Assembly: GCF_011397635.1 (NCBI RefSeq)
Contig: NC_064762.1
Coordinates: 21,229,479 to 21,293,478, forward strand
Origin: Epinephelus fuscoguttatus
Lineage: Eukaryota > Chordata > Actinopteri > Perciformes > Serranidae
Reading direction: 5' to 3'
DNA length: 64,000 nucleotides
Below are positions 10,880 to 22,199 of the stretch, piece after piece. How positions within the stretch are numbered: the first letter of the stretch is position 1; every line of letters begins with the position of its first letter. Position numbers and translations under genes: made by a program. The notes beneath the pieces were generated by a model. That model worked only from the letters and a program-made list of their open reading frames with translations. It had not been told where the DNA came from and did no database searches.

Positions 10880-11830
10880 TGTTGCTGTTCAATATCGAAC
10901 AATTAATTGATCGTCTAATTCAGCTGATTGTTTGTTTTGTTTTGTCACTTTTCAAAACTGTCTGAAAATGCAGCAGTCGTAGAGAACACATTAAATCCTT
11001 TTTATAGTTTTTATACTATTTTTACCCCACAGAAAAGAGGTAGTTTGCATAATTTATATCTCCAGATCTGAATAATGTTTCCACATCTGGGCAAATTCCC
11101 AAAAGACAACGATCCCTGTCTCTCCCATCCACTGGCTCTTTGTTCAACAGGTGCATATCTGCTCCCACAGCTGCCGTATTCAATTCAACAGTCTTTTGTT
11201 TGCATTGCTTTTGGTGATGAAAGTAAAACATAACAGAGAAGGCCACTAATGAAGGTTTGTCCTTAATTCAGAATAAAATGCTTTAAGGACTCTTTGGGGA
11301 CATCAATGTTTCGTCGATTGACAGAAAATTAATTGGCTACAATTTCAATATTCAAATAATCGTTTGTCATTTTTAAAGTATAGATGCTAAATTTTCTTCA
11401 GTTCCAGCTTTTTAAATGTGAGGATTTGCTGCTTTTCTTTGGCTTTTGTGATTGTAAACTGAATCAAACATGAAATGATTAGTCTCCAAATCAGTTAACC
11501 AACTATTTTGCTAGATGATTGATCAATTTACTTTAATTTTTCAAGAAAAAAAAAAACAAACAAAAAATGACAAAGAGTGTCTGGTCCCAACCTCTTAAAT
11601 GTGAGGCCTTGCTGCTTTTCTTTGCCATATTAAATAGTAAAGTAAAAATCTTTGGGTTTTGGACTGTTGGTTGAACAAAACAAGACTTTTCAAGATGTCA
11701 CCTTCAGCTTTTGCAGTTTTGTTTGTTTGTTTGATTGTTTGTTTAATCAACAATGAATATCATCAGTAGCTGCAGTCGTAAACTGAATATTGTGGGGGTC
11801 TGAACTGGTCAGACAAAATAAGTTGAAGAA
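10880..11830. repeat. old dispersed repeats between rd3 and the next element
   Basis: Related blocks recur at 11405-11450 and 11588-11640 (TTAAATGTGAGG and TTGCTGCTTTTCTTTG). They are accompanied by AATTAATTGATC-type words at 10898, 11330 and 11515. This looks like two degraded copies of one family. There is no coding potential. Confidence 0.45.
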
Positions 11831-11866
11831 TTGGACCCACTGAGCTTCAGGATATGGTGACAAGCA

Positions 11867-12240
11867 AACATGTTCTCATCCCGTCGTCAAATATCGCCGC
11901 TTTGTCAGTGGTCTTTCACGTCTACATACTACACGCTTTGTGTCTTAGTGTCTTTGTGTGGTTTAGAAGAAAAACCTCATGGTTTGGCTCTACATTCAAA
12001 TGTGAAGCAAATACCAGGCTCCCAGGTGAAAGTCCAGGGTCTGTTGGACCATTCCACCACCCCTCCTGCCAATCCAGTGGGGACTTTCAAGCTCCTTATA
12101 TAACGTCATTGCCATCAGCATTTAAATTGGACGCTTTCCAATGGCTTATCATACTACTGAGAAAAGTAGCTTTTGGCGTCAGGTGTCTGAGGCTGGAATC
12201 ACTGACAAAGCGTCAGTATTCGATGACTTCGGAATGAGAA
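11867..12240 (+). repeat. dispersed element R1, copy 1
   Basis: It shares order and sequence blocks with 26550-26870, 32092-33245 and 44820-45390: a start near TTCTCATCCC, a central GGTGAAAGTCCAGGGTCTG and TTGGACC(A)TTCCACC, and an end CTTCGGAATGAGAA. The ends of the family look weakly inverted (TTCTCANTCC / GGAATGAGA). Probably a MITE family; class unknown. Confidence 0.55.
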
Positions 12241-12591
12241 TGACAAGGACAAGGACAAACATTTTGCACCCTTCTGATATTTTAAATATCACATGACTGA
12301 TCAATTAATTGAGAAAATAAAAAATCCTTAATTGCAGCCCAAGGTGTAATAATGGGTGGATTATAAGACTGTAGGCCTCTGGGCACAGATATGTTAAAGG
12401 CCTCTCCTACACAGGACCAAGACACACAGACTTTAAGATGTTTGCCTCCTTTTTCGTTGTTGTTTTACATTTTTTGAAGTTGTTGTGCATCTTTTCGTTG
12501 TTTTGTGTTTCTTCCTGGTCAGTACGTGTTAATTTAAACAACATTTTGCAGAGCCCTGACACTTTGGATCGCTCGGCCTGTGCCCAATAGG

Positions 12592-12782
12592 CAGTGGTGT
12601 AGTGGAAGGTATAAGCAGGTATACAGAGTAAATCCACCTCTTCTTTCTAGCCATTAACAGTATACCCAGCTATCAGTCAAAGAACCATTGGAATATAAAG
12701 GAGAGTGTACCCAATTCCTCCTCGGTAGTCTCCTTATCTCCCTAGTAGTACACCCACCTCATCAACTACCACTACACCACTG
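12592..12782. mobile_element. hAT MITE, 191 bp, with 8 bp target duplication
   Basis: The ends are CAGTGGTGTAGTGG and its exact inverse CACTACACCACTG(+C). Flanks are CCAATAGG (12584-12591) and CCAGTAGG (12783-12790), an 8 bp target duplication with one mismatch, as expected of the hAT superfamily. It has no reading frame of note. Confidence 0.88.
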
Positions 12783-12790
12783 CCAGTAGG

Positions 12791-15700
12791 TCCGTTCAGT
12801 AATCCATCCATGCCTGTGATCTCCTCAAAACTGCTTCAGAGGCAGTTTTATAAAGCATACACTGTGTATTTAACAGTCGTACACATATATTGTTGTACCT
12901 CATCCTGTCTTCATTTTAGGAGTCCATTTAGTTTTGTAAGTGTCCTCTTTTAATCTTGAGTTAATCTGTTCAGATGCTGAAGTTGTCGTCCAATCCTCAA
13001 GTGATGTAAATGCTTTATACGACTCTGCTTCCATGTAGCGGGGCTGTTTTTAGTGCTGTAGGTGACTGTACAGAGAAAAGCTCTGACATCAAAATGACAG
13101 AGGGAGACAGGTCTCAGCGTTACCTGCGGACCCTAACAGTGGACTGACTCACCTTTCAAAATGGAATCAAACACATGCAGCCAATACAGCTACAGTATAT
13201 TAGAACAGTGATTGCTCTGTAGCTTATTATATGTACTTCTACATTGTTTTAATGAAGATTATTTCACAGAAGAAATACACACGAGTAGGGTGTATTAATT
13301 AATCAGCCAATTATTTTCTCTTTTAATCTCTATAAGACAACAGTAATGATAAAATAGGATGTGCAACATGATTCCATAGAGCCAAACGTGTTGTCTTCTA
13401 GTTGTCTTTTCCTCATGTTGTCTTGTTTTGTCTGCCCAAGGGTCCAAAAATTCAGTTCCTTTTAAACAAGGCCAAAAAAGGAATCACATTTGAGAACCTG
13501 TAACAAAATTTGGGGCATTTTTGCTTGAAAAAATATTTAAATAAATAAATAAAATGTAAAAAATGTTTGTGTCTCTAAATAGCCATTTTTCTCTTTTATG
13601 TTTATCTGCTTTTGTTTCATTTACATTTGACCTGCCTCCCATGAATAATAAAAAACTAATTGCAAGAGAAATTGGCTGGCCTTTCTTCTTTCCAAGATTA
13701 TTCCTTCTGCTCTGTATTACAACTAAGATTTTTCACACTTGGACGGCTGCCTACTTTTACAGATTTAAACACAGCTTCTGAACATGCTGAAGCATCACAT
13801 CATTTGTTCCAATTTGTTTATTCAAAATTTTCCTACCTCTTCTTCTTCTTCTTCTTCTGTTCTTCTTCTTTTCAAGTTTTTCTGTCACTCCCCGAGAACC
13901 AAATCACTGCAGAGCAGAATAATAAAAGTCCTCAGGCAACAGATGGGTGGACGGATACCGAGGAGACTGGCTGAATGAAAAGCAGAGAGAGACAGAGAGA
14001 AGAGAAATGGATTCTCTCGTCCTCTCACAGTCCCACAGCATTATCTCCACCTCTCTCCCTCTGTCTCCCCCCCAGCCCCCTCCCCCCCCTCCTCCTCCTC
14101 CTCCTCCCATGAGCCTCTCTGGCCTGCCTTTACTTGTTGCAGGAGGTTAGGGGCACCATCTCCAACAGGAGCCATTGGATCACGGCCCCTGATGAAGTGC
14201 TTATGTAGCTTTTTACGATTCGCCGTTGCCATAGTGATGCTCCTAAGCCTATTTGTCCACAATAAGCTCCATCAGCTGAAAGGGAGCTGGAGAGCGATGA
14301 AGAGGCAGATAAAGAGGACACAGTGGGTTGAGCGGCGAGATGGAAAGAGGGAGATAAATCAAAGGATGTTGTTTTGAGGATAGGGTTAGTGCAGTGTGCG
14401 GCTTAGTTAAGCGGCGAGTGGTGCAACATCTGCAACAGGTCAGCCTGTGTAAATTAACTTCCCGTGGATAATGAGTCCCGCTGGCCCCAGAACAGGCGTG
14501 CATGAATTATAGGAGGAAAAGTGCTAATTGCAGGAGGAAATGTTTGTATGTGTGTGTGTGTGTGATGCAGATGATAGAGAGGCAGGAAGGTAAAACTGAA
14601 TGTGCAGTAGTTGTGTAGGTGGATATCAAGGTTTGTTGGCTTATTCCGTGTGTAGGTGTGAGCAGCTAACCTCAGATGGCTTGCTTCTGCACACATATTC
14701 ACAGTAACCTTGAAAATCTCCGTCACACCTCCGCCAACACAACACCACCACCAGCCTCCTCCTCCTCCTTCCCGGTGTTACAGCTAAATAAAATGCTGGG
14801 TGAACTCTGAACTCTATTAAGTTGGTACAGAAACACCAACATCCCACAGTATAAACAGAAAAGCAGTGTGATTCCTGCAGAGCTTCAGCTGAGCTCTTGT
14901 GTTCCTGAATGAAAAACACACTATTTCAAGTATTTTATATTCATGATGTTTAAACCATCAAACCATGATGTACGTAAAAGCAAAACAAGTAATTCAAATA
15001 GTATATAAGAGGTCTTTTTCATACATCTCAATGAATATTAATGCAACAACAGGTGCATCAAAACACACACCACAAGACTCATTTACAGTCTCTACCCCAA
15101 AGCCTTTACCATACTGAACTCTGAACTCACTTAAACACATTACAGTACAGTTACAGTTTTCTTTAGTGCAATAACTATTTTATGTGCAATATTATGCATG
15201 AGCAATTTCTTAAATCCCATTTTAACTGCATACACCAGCAAGGAGTGTTTGGTATCTACAACTGTGTAAAATCTAAGTAGATTGGAGGCATTTATTTATT
15301 TCTATGACTATTTTATTACTATTTATTACCTATTTTTATAATATAATGAACTTTATTTATATAGAACTTTTCCAAACACAGTTACAAAGTACAAACACAA
15401 GGAGCATAAAACAAACGACATGTCATAAAATGTCATCAAAGTAAAAGATAAAATAAGGACAGTCAAAACTAAAAATCAAACCATAATCAATATAAATAAG
15501 TCCCTTTGCTACTGCACAAAAAAAACATGTATTTATTTGGAAAGGTAACAGTCAACATTGGGTCAAATGTCTCTGTTGTAGTCACCTGCATTTATCAGCT
15601 CCGGCTCCGATCGGCAATGATGAAAATAGGACAACCAAGTGAACACACAAATTTCAGCCCCATTACCAGCGAGATGTAATGACGAATCATGACAAAATAC

Positions 15701-15797
15701 CATCCGTCTCTGCCCAAGTAGCACTTGCTGGCCTCCATGCTGCTTTCTAGTGTTTACTATTTTCTGGCCTGTTTGTGACATTGAACGTGACACAACA
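12791..15797. other. intergenic DNA without recognised genes
   Basis: I see no exon-like sequence. Noted structures are a CTT-rich pyrimidine tract (13837-13871), a C-rich tract (14044-14108), a short GT run (14549-14567) and, at 15338-15400, an inverted-orientation tail resembling the CTATATAAATAAAGTT end of L2 elements. An undetected rd3 5' non-coding exon could lie here. Confidence 0.4.
14044..14108. repeat. homopyrimidine tract with G-quadruplex potential on the minus strand
   Basis: Plus-strand runs C7, C5, C8 then (CCT)n and CCC give four or more G-runs of three or longer on the minus strand within about 45 bases. Confidence 0.7.
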
Positions 15798-15812
15798 GTA
15801 GTAATAATAATG

Positions 15813-15850
<38 letters not shown>
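15798..15850. repeat. (TAA)n microsatellite
   Basis: About 17 near-perfect TAA/AAT units with one ATG-containing interruption near the start. Confidence 0.95.
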
Positions 15851-16260
15851 TGCGTAATCGTACTAATTTTGGTGGAATGGGGGTATTAGAAAGAAAATGG
15901 GTCAATGGGGGGTGTGAGCAGGTAACAAAAGGTGTAGCTCAGCGCGTGACGTAAACAGTGACGTGGGAGGGAAGCCACGGCTAGTCAGGCGGCGATTCTT
16001 TCGTAAATCGACCCATTCTTCCCCGTCATCTGACGATTAATGGCCTCTTCGTTTGCGAGGGCAAGGAGGGCGCGCAAGTCCTTGTCTCCCCAGTTGCTCA
16101 TCTTTACAGTGTCTGTCAGGTTTGTGTTTCCCTCTTGCTAGTAGCTGCTCGCTAATTCCTGCTATCAGCTGTTTCCTGTTTATCCACCGCCAGTGGGTCG
16201 CACGTGCGGTGTCATCAACAGCTCCTCCCACAAGTCTTCAACAGCCCCTCCTGTTTTCTG

Positions 16261-16369
16261 CCTCGTAGGGTAGTCGTATTGGCGGAACCCTTTTAGTTTA
16301 AACAGACCTAAAGGCCGCCTCTGTCTGTTTAAACTAAAAGGGTTCCACCAATACGACTACCCTATGAGG
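16261..16369. repeat. 45-bp-arm palindrome
   Basis: Arm 16261-16305 and inverted arm 16325-16369 match at 43 of 45 positions around a 19-base spacer rich in CCGCCT/GGC. They contain GGAACCCTTTTAGTTTAAAC and its inverse. The arms are likely termini of a DNA element meeting head to head; neither partner's full extent is clear. Confidence 0.9.
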
Positions 16370-16844
16370 CGGAAAATTGGGCGCCTCGGATCAACTCGCC
16401 ATTCCGCCTCTGTGTGTATAAACACTCACAGCTGGCCGGCAAAACAGCCCAACATTCGCAAAAAATCTGGCAGTTTAAAAGGGGCTTCTGTGTGTCTTGC
16501 TCTTGTGTAGGAAAGGTGGTGGGGCCTTTTGCAAAATGTACCCAGGGGCCTATTGTCTCATGATCCACCCATGCCCTGGGCTTTCTTTGTACTTTCAGAT
16601 ACTGCAACAAATACAGCTTTTTAGAGCACTAATAGGCAATTTCTAAGGACATATTATAGGGTAAGAGGCTGCTTTATATGGCTGCTGTATGTCTGTTATT
16701 TATAATGAGGGCTCTTCAGATAGAAATATATAGACTTCATGAACCTTTCATACATATACCTTGATAGAAAGAGGTTTGATCGCTCTAGCACTGTAAATCT
16801 GAATTCTGTCATCCTAGCTCATATCAACAGAGTCATCTAAAGAC

Positions 16845-17210
16845 AAGGCAAATTTATGTATATAGCACACGGCAACCAAAAGTGCTTTACAGATTACACA
16901 AGTTAAAGCCCAAGATACAAATGCAAGTAAAGGCACACAAATTAAACTAACAAATACATGTGATTTATGGAAAAGTAATTAAAGGCAATGGTAAACAGGT
17001 AGGTCTTGATTTTAGGGGGTCAGTATTGTCTCAAGTCTTAGCCCTTCTTGCATTTAGTTCCACATTTGACCAGCGCAGAAGCAAAAGGTACGTTTCACTA
17101 CGTTTAGTTTTAACTCTGGCAACAGCCAGTAATCCAGAATCAGCCGACCTCAGAAGTCTGCAAGGTTCAGACCGGGTTACAGGATCTTAATATGTATCAT
17201 GGACCTAAAA
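16845..17210 (+). repeat. abundant teleost dispersed repeat (GACAAGGCAAATTTATG start)
   Basis: It opens GACAAGGCAAATTTATGTAT, then AGTGCTTTACA, GGTAAACAGGTAGGTCTTGA, TTCCACATTTGA and ACGTTTAGTTTTAACTCTGG, the word order of a very common fish interspersed repeat. The class is not certain (LINE 3' region or MITE). It has no open reading frame. Confidence 0.55.
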
Positions 17211-17789
17211 GCGAGAGGCCCACTCTGTAAATCAGGCAGTGTTAATATACAACACATAACAATCCAGACACTGCTCCCATTTAGGGACATGGTATCATGT
17301 TTTTAATCTGAATAAATGAATAAGCAGACAGAATGAGTCAGACTGAGGTCTCCGTCATTTACAGTACAGCCAGTGTGTCTACCTCAGCCTGAAGGTGACA
17401 GATGGGAAGGTAAGCTCTCTCTATAATCTAAACAGATGACAGTGTTAATCCTCTAAAGTGATTCCCTCCATCAACCCCATGTAAACCCCTCTGACGCTGG
17501 ACGCCGATGTTTGTTTGGGAAGTCAGATTTGCTGTGAATGGCAGAGAGACACCTACAGTATGTGTCCTGACTCATGACAACAGCCCAGCCCCGTGCATTA
17601 TGGGTGACAACACAGCAGAGTCACACCAGGTGTTTGTGTTTGTATTGATCCCACAGTGGATTAACAGATGGGTGGAGTCTGCTGCACTGGGGCTCATTCA
17701 GTGGGCGCTCAGTTTGTTATTCAGTTAGTCAGATGTGTTGCCCTGACTGTCTGAACATGGCTGAAGTAGAAGCCAGTTTGATGTAGAGG

Positions 17790-18119
17790 CCAAACATGGA
17801 ATTACAATGGGCCTGTCATGTTATGCCATTTGGCCCAAAAAGACTTTTCCCCATAGACTTACATTGAGAAAGAGACGTCAGTGGACGTTTTTTGAGCATC
17901 ACAACCCCCCTGAAATGATTCCATTCACTTTCAAGATTAAATCCATTTGGTCTGATAACATTTGGAAAGTCTAGAAGAGCCCCATTCACGTTAGCGGAGG
18001 GCTAAACTGGAAGTTAGCAGCTGTTAGTCTCAATTGCGCTTGCTCTACGGACCCCATGATGCAGAAGATCTGGGTAATTTCAATTACATTCAGAGAGACG
18101 ATCACGCCCGATTTAGGAG
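17790..18119 (+). repeat. dispersed repeat fragment (CCATAGACTTACATTGA type)
   Basis: It contains TTCCCCATAGACTTACATTG and a block (about 17945-18010) similar to 28510-28620: TCTGATAACATTTGGAAAGT, TAGAAGAGC and GGAGGGCTAAACTGGA. It directly flanks the hAT MITE at 18128. Confidence 0.45.
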
Positions 18120-18127
18120 ACTGGAAG

Positions 18128-18713
18128 CAGTGTTAATTTCATCGACGAAAACTATGACGAAAATGTTTCGTCAAAGATCTTTTTTCCATGATGGAAACAA
18201 GATGATGACAAGCTAAAAGGAGATATTGATAATAAAAACTAAGACAAAATCTATGCTTCATCTTCGATGGTGAGAAGCGACGAGAAATGACGAGACGTGA
18301 CAAGACATGATGAGATGTGACGAGATGTGACGAGACATGATGAGATGTGACGAGACGTGACATACGGAAAATGTTCGTGGTTGACCAGCGGACATTGAAA
18401 GTCGAAAATGGCCATGCTTGTAATTATCTTCAAATGCCGCCTGAGCTACAGACTGGTAAACTCCAGTAAATAGTCTGTGCCAGGATGTTTCGCTGGCCAG
18501 CAAAAACACTTTGTATCTAATTCATGTGTCTTATTTCTGAAACATGAATTAGCCTCACTGGATTAGTTTAAAGATTAAAAGACAGAAAACATATTGACTA
18601 AAACTAGACTCAAACTGTGCAGGATAAAAATGACTTAAATGTGACTAAAGCTAATTAGCATTTTCGTCTCAAGACTACGACTAAACCCAAAATAGCTGTC
18701 AAAATTAACACTG
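18128..18713. mobile_element. hAT MITE with internal 10-bp minisatellite
   Basis: The termini CAGTGTTAATTT and AAATTAACACTG are a perfect 12-base inverted repeat. Flanks ACTGGAAG (18120-18127) and ACCGGAAG (18714-18721) are an 8 bp target duplication with one mismatch. The interior has no transposase and carries the 10-bp tandem array at 18279-18362. Confidence 0.88.
18279..18362. repeat. 10-bp tandem array, unit GA(C/T)GAGA(C/T)(G/A)T
   Basis: Seven clean and about one degenerate copies of a 10-base unit lie head to tail, with C/T and G/A variation only (all transition type). It lies inside the hAT MITE. Confidence 0.92.
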
Positions 18714-18721
18714 ACCGGAAG

Positions 18722-20225
18722 TATGTACCATTCTGTTACACTGGCTCTACTTGTATTGGGGTGTCTTCTGCTAGAGAGTATCTTTGTTGAGATATGGAAG
18801 ACTTGGGGGCGCTGACCAATCAGAGCAGACTGGGCTTTTGGGGGGGTATCAAAGGGACAGGTGCTAAAGACAGACGGACGGTGAGTACAGATGTTTCAGC
18901 ACAGACAGTGTGAGGAAAATAAAGTGTTTTTACAACATTAAAACATGTCAACATGTTCTAATAGTATGAACCAGAAAATGAGCATAAAGGGTATTCTTTA
19001 CAGTAAAATGGATAAAGTTACATTTTCTTTGTTACTGAATTAGTGTTATCAAAGATGGACAGATTTTATATAGACAACTGCACTATAGGTCCCTCTATCC
19101 TGTAATGTGTCAAACACACACTCCTAAGCTGATTCAGATATATAAACCTCATAATCTGCGAGAGGTGATCAGGACATGTCTTATATAGACAGTGAGTCAT
19201 TCTGACTCAAGGGGAAGCACAGCTTGGTCACAAGAGCCTGAACAACACCGCTGATACTGGTGTGAACAACAGTCTATGTCATGTTCCTGCAATGTGGCTG
19301 GTTTCAGATTGAATTATTTGGGCCTGAAGAGACAGTGAGCCTAATTCATTGATTCATTCATTTGTCTTATAATGGTTCTGGTGATTTTAACAGTAGGCTA
19401 GTGATTCAAAAAAGAAGATATAAGAAAACCGTACATCTGGTACAGAAAGTAACACTAGAATCAGTTTGCTAACACACTGAATGTGATTTTAGTCATTTTA
19501 CATCAACCTATTTTGGTTTTAAGCTAATATAGACACCAAATAGTTTTGCTCTTGTCTCTGTGTGGTAGCTAAAAAATACAACATTACCCAGCTTTTATTT
19601 TTTAAAGTAGAACAGTATGACTTGTAGCCTCAAAATAATGTAGTCATTTCCTGCAAATGTAATGACAGCTGAAAAATTCAATAAAATTTGCACCTAATCT
19701 GATATAAGAAAAATGTAATAAAATGTCCTAACTGATACTGCCATAGAATAAAATAGTGTAAATAGTACCCAGAAATAAGTTTAGAAGTGGTTCTCAAACG
19801 TTTTTGGTCAGGTCCCCTTTTAAAATTATAAAATAACCAGGGTGCAATTAAGTATTAAATTCAACCTTTTTCCTCAGTTTCTAATTTAATTTAAAACACT
19901 TTTTGAATGCAGACATTTCATAAATTCAGGTGAGGCAAAGGAGACACTTCATTCAATAAGAATCATTTAACAGAAATATAATCGACTGTTTTGCTGTCAT
20001 CAGTCACTTTTGTAGTGTTAGCCATCCTCTGCAGCTTTTGTCATATTCTGGAAATGAGTTAGCATATTACCACTCATTGTTCCCTGGTCTCAAAATCAGT
20101 GGGTTTTTTGAATGGGTTTTTGGTTAGATGCCTAAATGAGGTCTGTGGTTAACACAAGACGAAGACACTCTGTTTTGTTCTACGACATAAAATATGTCAG
20201 TAAATACCTCAGTCATGAACTCTGA
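18722..20225. other. intergenic DNA with repeat fragments
   Basis: 18722-19000 is part of the same abundant repeat as 3737-3835 (CAGCACAGACAGTGTGAGG, ACCAGAAAATGAGCATAA). Near 19788 there is GTGGTTCTCAAACGTTTTTGG, which resembles a hAT Charlie-type left end, but I find no matching right end. No gene seen. Confidence 0.4.
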
Positions 20226-20640
20226 GGCTTCTATGTGTCTTAAAAAAGGTAGTCGCTAACAAGAAGCTCAATGAGACTACAGAACGTCATCACGCCGAGC
20301 CACGCTGAACATAGACTTAGAGTCTTGTTATGGTGGTGACGTTAGGTAATGTGACCATAGTCTAGTTCATTTATAGCCTAACATTAGCTTTTTGCTCCTG
20401 GCGATTGCATTTAGGATTCAATAATCATGAAAGTGATGTTCATTTGTGAAGACTGTCTTGCTGAACAAAAAGTATAAGTATCATAAACGTTTGTTGGCCA
20501 CAGAGCCTATTTTCGTCAATAATCCAAAATCCAATGCAAAATCCCATAGGCTTTTTGACGAGCGAACCGGCTTGATGCTAACTTCCATGTCGGCCTACAG
20601 AAAAACATCACTCATAGGGCACTCTGTGGACAATCCTTGC
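20226..20640 (+). repeat. dispersed repeat Y, uninterrupted copy (empty site)
   Basis: It aligns through GCTAACAAGAAGCT, GGTGGTGACGTTAGGTAATG, AACAAAAAGTATAAG and TTTTTGACGAG with 35206-35532 and then, across the junction, with 43069-43130. Site CGAGCGAA at 20559-20566 corresponds to the target site occupied at 35525-35532/43061-43068. Family class unknown. Confidence 0.75.
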
Positions 20641-20756
20641 ACAACGACCAGTCAGAATGGATTTGGGCGGGTTAATGTCCCATTGATAAGATTTTAGTTA
20701 AATGCATCTTTGCCTTATAACAATGTAGAGTTTACATTTCCAAAACATGGCATCAA

Positions 20757-21210
20757 TAGCCATGTTTCCATCAGCCTGTTTAGATGTGCATCTAGAAGTA
20801 TTGCATTGGAAAATTATGATGGAAACACCAAAATTCGAATTAAAATCCCCTGATTCGCACAAACTAAAATACGCTCGCTTTAGCCGGGTTTTGGTTGATT
20901 CGAAAAAATGTTGATTCGCAAAATGGAAACATGTCCGAATTAAGTCTGACATAGCGCACATCTCTCCAGGGTGATATCCACACTCCGGGTCGGGAAGGCG
21001 GTAATGCATTTACAAGCTGGTTCCCAACCGCCAGAAAACATAGAAGAAGAAGAATGCGAGACTTGTTTTGTTTCCGGTTCTGTGGAAAACTCGCGCGAGT
21101 TCGTAGTTTTCACCAAAGTCCGTACATTTAATGGAAACACACAGGATTCGTATTTCTTTTAACGCGCATTTCCCAATGATTCGAATCACTTTTGGATGGA
21201 AACATAGCTA
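20757..21210. mobile_element. MITE (TAGCCATGTTTCCATC termini)
   Basis: The left end TAGCCATGTTTCCATC and right end GATGGAAACATAGCTA are 16-base inverted repeats with one mismatch, 454 bp apart. Sub-terminal repeats of GGAAACA and ATTCGAAT/GATTCG occur on both sides. The outer TA may be the target duplication. Non-coding. Confidence 0.75.
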
Positions 21211-21298
21211 GTGTCAAATCCCAGCCAATATTTGTATGTGGGGCCCATGTGGGTAAGGTGAAAAATGTGCCCTGTATTGTATTTCTCCAAGGGTTCCA

Positions 21299-21467
21299 TA
21301 ATGGCCCCATGCCAGTTGGCCTCATGGGTGGTTTTACCCAAGTGGGTCCAAGAAGAGATGCCCATTTTGGGCCCATACCTACTTGGTGTCCAGGTAGCTG
21401 TAGCATAACCCATGTGGGGCCCACTTGGGTAAACCCACCCATGTGGGCAAGTGGCATGGAGCCATTA
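21299..21467. repeat. imperfect inverted repeat (fold-back segment)
   Basis: Arm 21299-21350 (TAATGGCCCCATGCC…CAAGTGGGTCC) pairs imperfectly with 21418-21467 (GGCCCACTTGGGT…GGAGCCATTA). The loop holds GGGCCC and further CCATGTGGG words. It is probably the centre of a palindromic MITE. Confidence 0.65.
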
Positions 21468-21904
21468 TGGAACTCATGGACAATCCCATATAGGGCCCAT
21501 CTCTCAGCTCATTTACTTACCACATGGAGTCCACATACTGGGACTGACTTGACTGGGATGTTAGTGTTTTCAGTGGGCCAACATGACACTTACGGTATTA
21601 TACATTACTCTAATACTCTACATTACCGAGAAAAAAATGCATACTTTTTTATGATTACATTATCTGTCAAAATGATTCTGTTTTAAAACAAAAATGATCG
21701 ACCTGAGAGGTATAACGATAAAAAATATTATTGCAATATCAGTCAGGATATTTTACGACTATTGGTCAAGTTATAATTGGGATTTTTCCATGTTCAACTG
21801 GTTAGGAGCAAATTTTATTACATTGTCATCAGGAAATGATTATATTACTAGGTGCTACATGACCCTTCTTTCCCAGGTCAAATTGAACATGTGACTCAGA
21901 CTGC

Positions 21905-22189
21905 CAAAAGATTAGCGTGGCCCAAAGAAATCTGTGTCTCTCCCAAGCCCAGACCCATGCTTTGGCCTTTTCATCACTGCTAGCAAGTCGTCTCATTCTG
22001 TACAACTGGAAGTCTAACCTGTCCCCTCTGTTTGGACACTGGGTCAATGATGTTATGGCTCACTTGAAGCTGGAAAAGCTCAGACATCCCACTCAAGGAT
22101 CAGTTAATGATTTCCATAAAGTATGGCAAGTTTGGCAACCATTCCTGGACTATTATAATAATGTCTATACTTTAAGAAATGTGATTTAA
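21905..22189 (+). mobile_element. LINE-1-type ORF2 C-terminal fragment
   Basis: An open frame ends HLKLEKLRHPTQGSV, then NDFHKVWQVWQPFLDYYN, the pattern of the extreme C-terminus of fish L1-type LINE proteins (SRLILYNWKS, then LEK-R, then F-KVWQPFL). The reverse transcriptase and endonuclease parts are absent, so this is a 5'-truncated relic. The class call rests on motif memory. Confidence 0.5.
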
Positions 22190-22199
22190 TGCCTATGTG

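Noticed and set aside
15338..15400. Possible L2-like LINE tail in inverse orientation
   Set aside because: Only a TTTATTTATATAGAAC-type match to the L2 3' end is seen; there is no coding part, and it is too short to call.
18279..18362. Short regular repeats as a possible CRISPR array
   Set aside because: The units are contiguous 10-mers with no unique spacers, inside a eukaryotic hAT MITE.
19788..19830. hAT Charlie-type left terminus (GTGGTTCTCAAACG)
   Set aside because: No matching inverted right end or target duplication was found, so the element could not be delimited.
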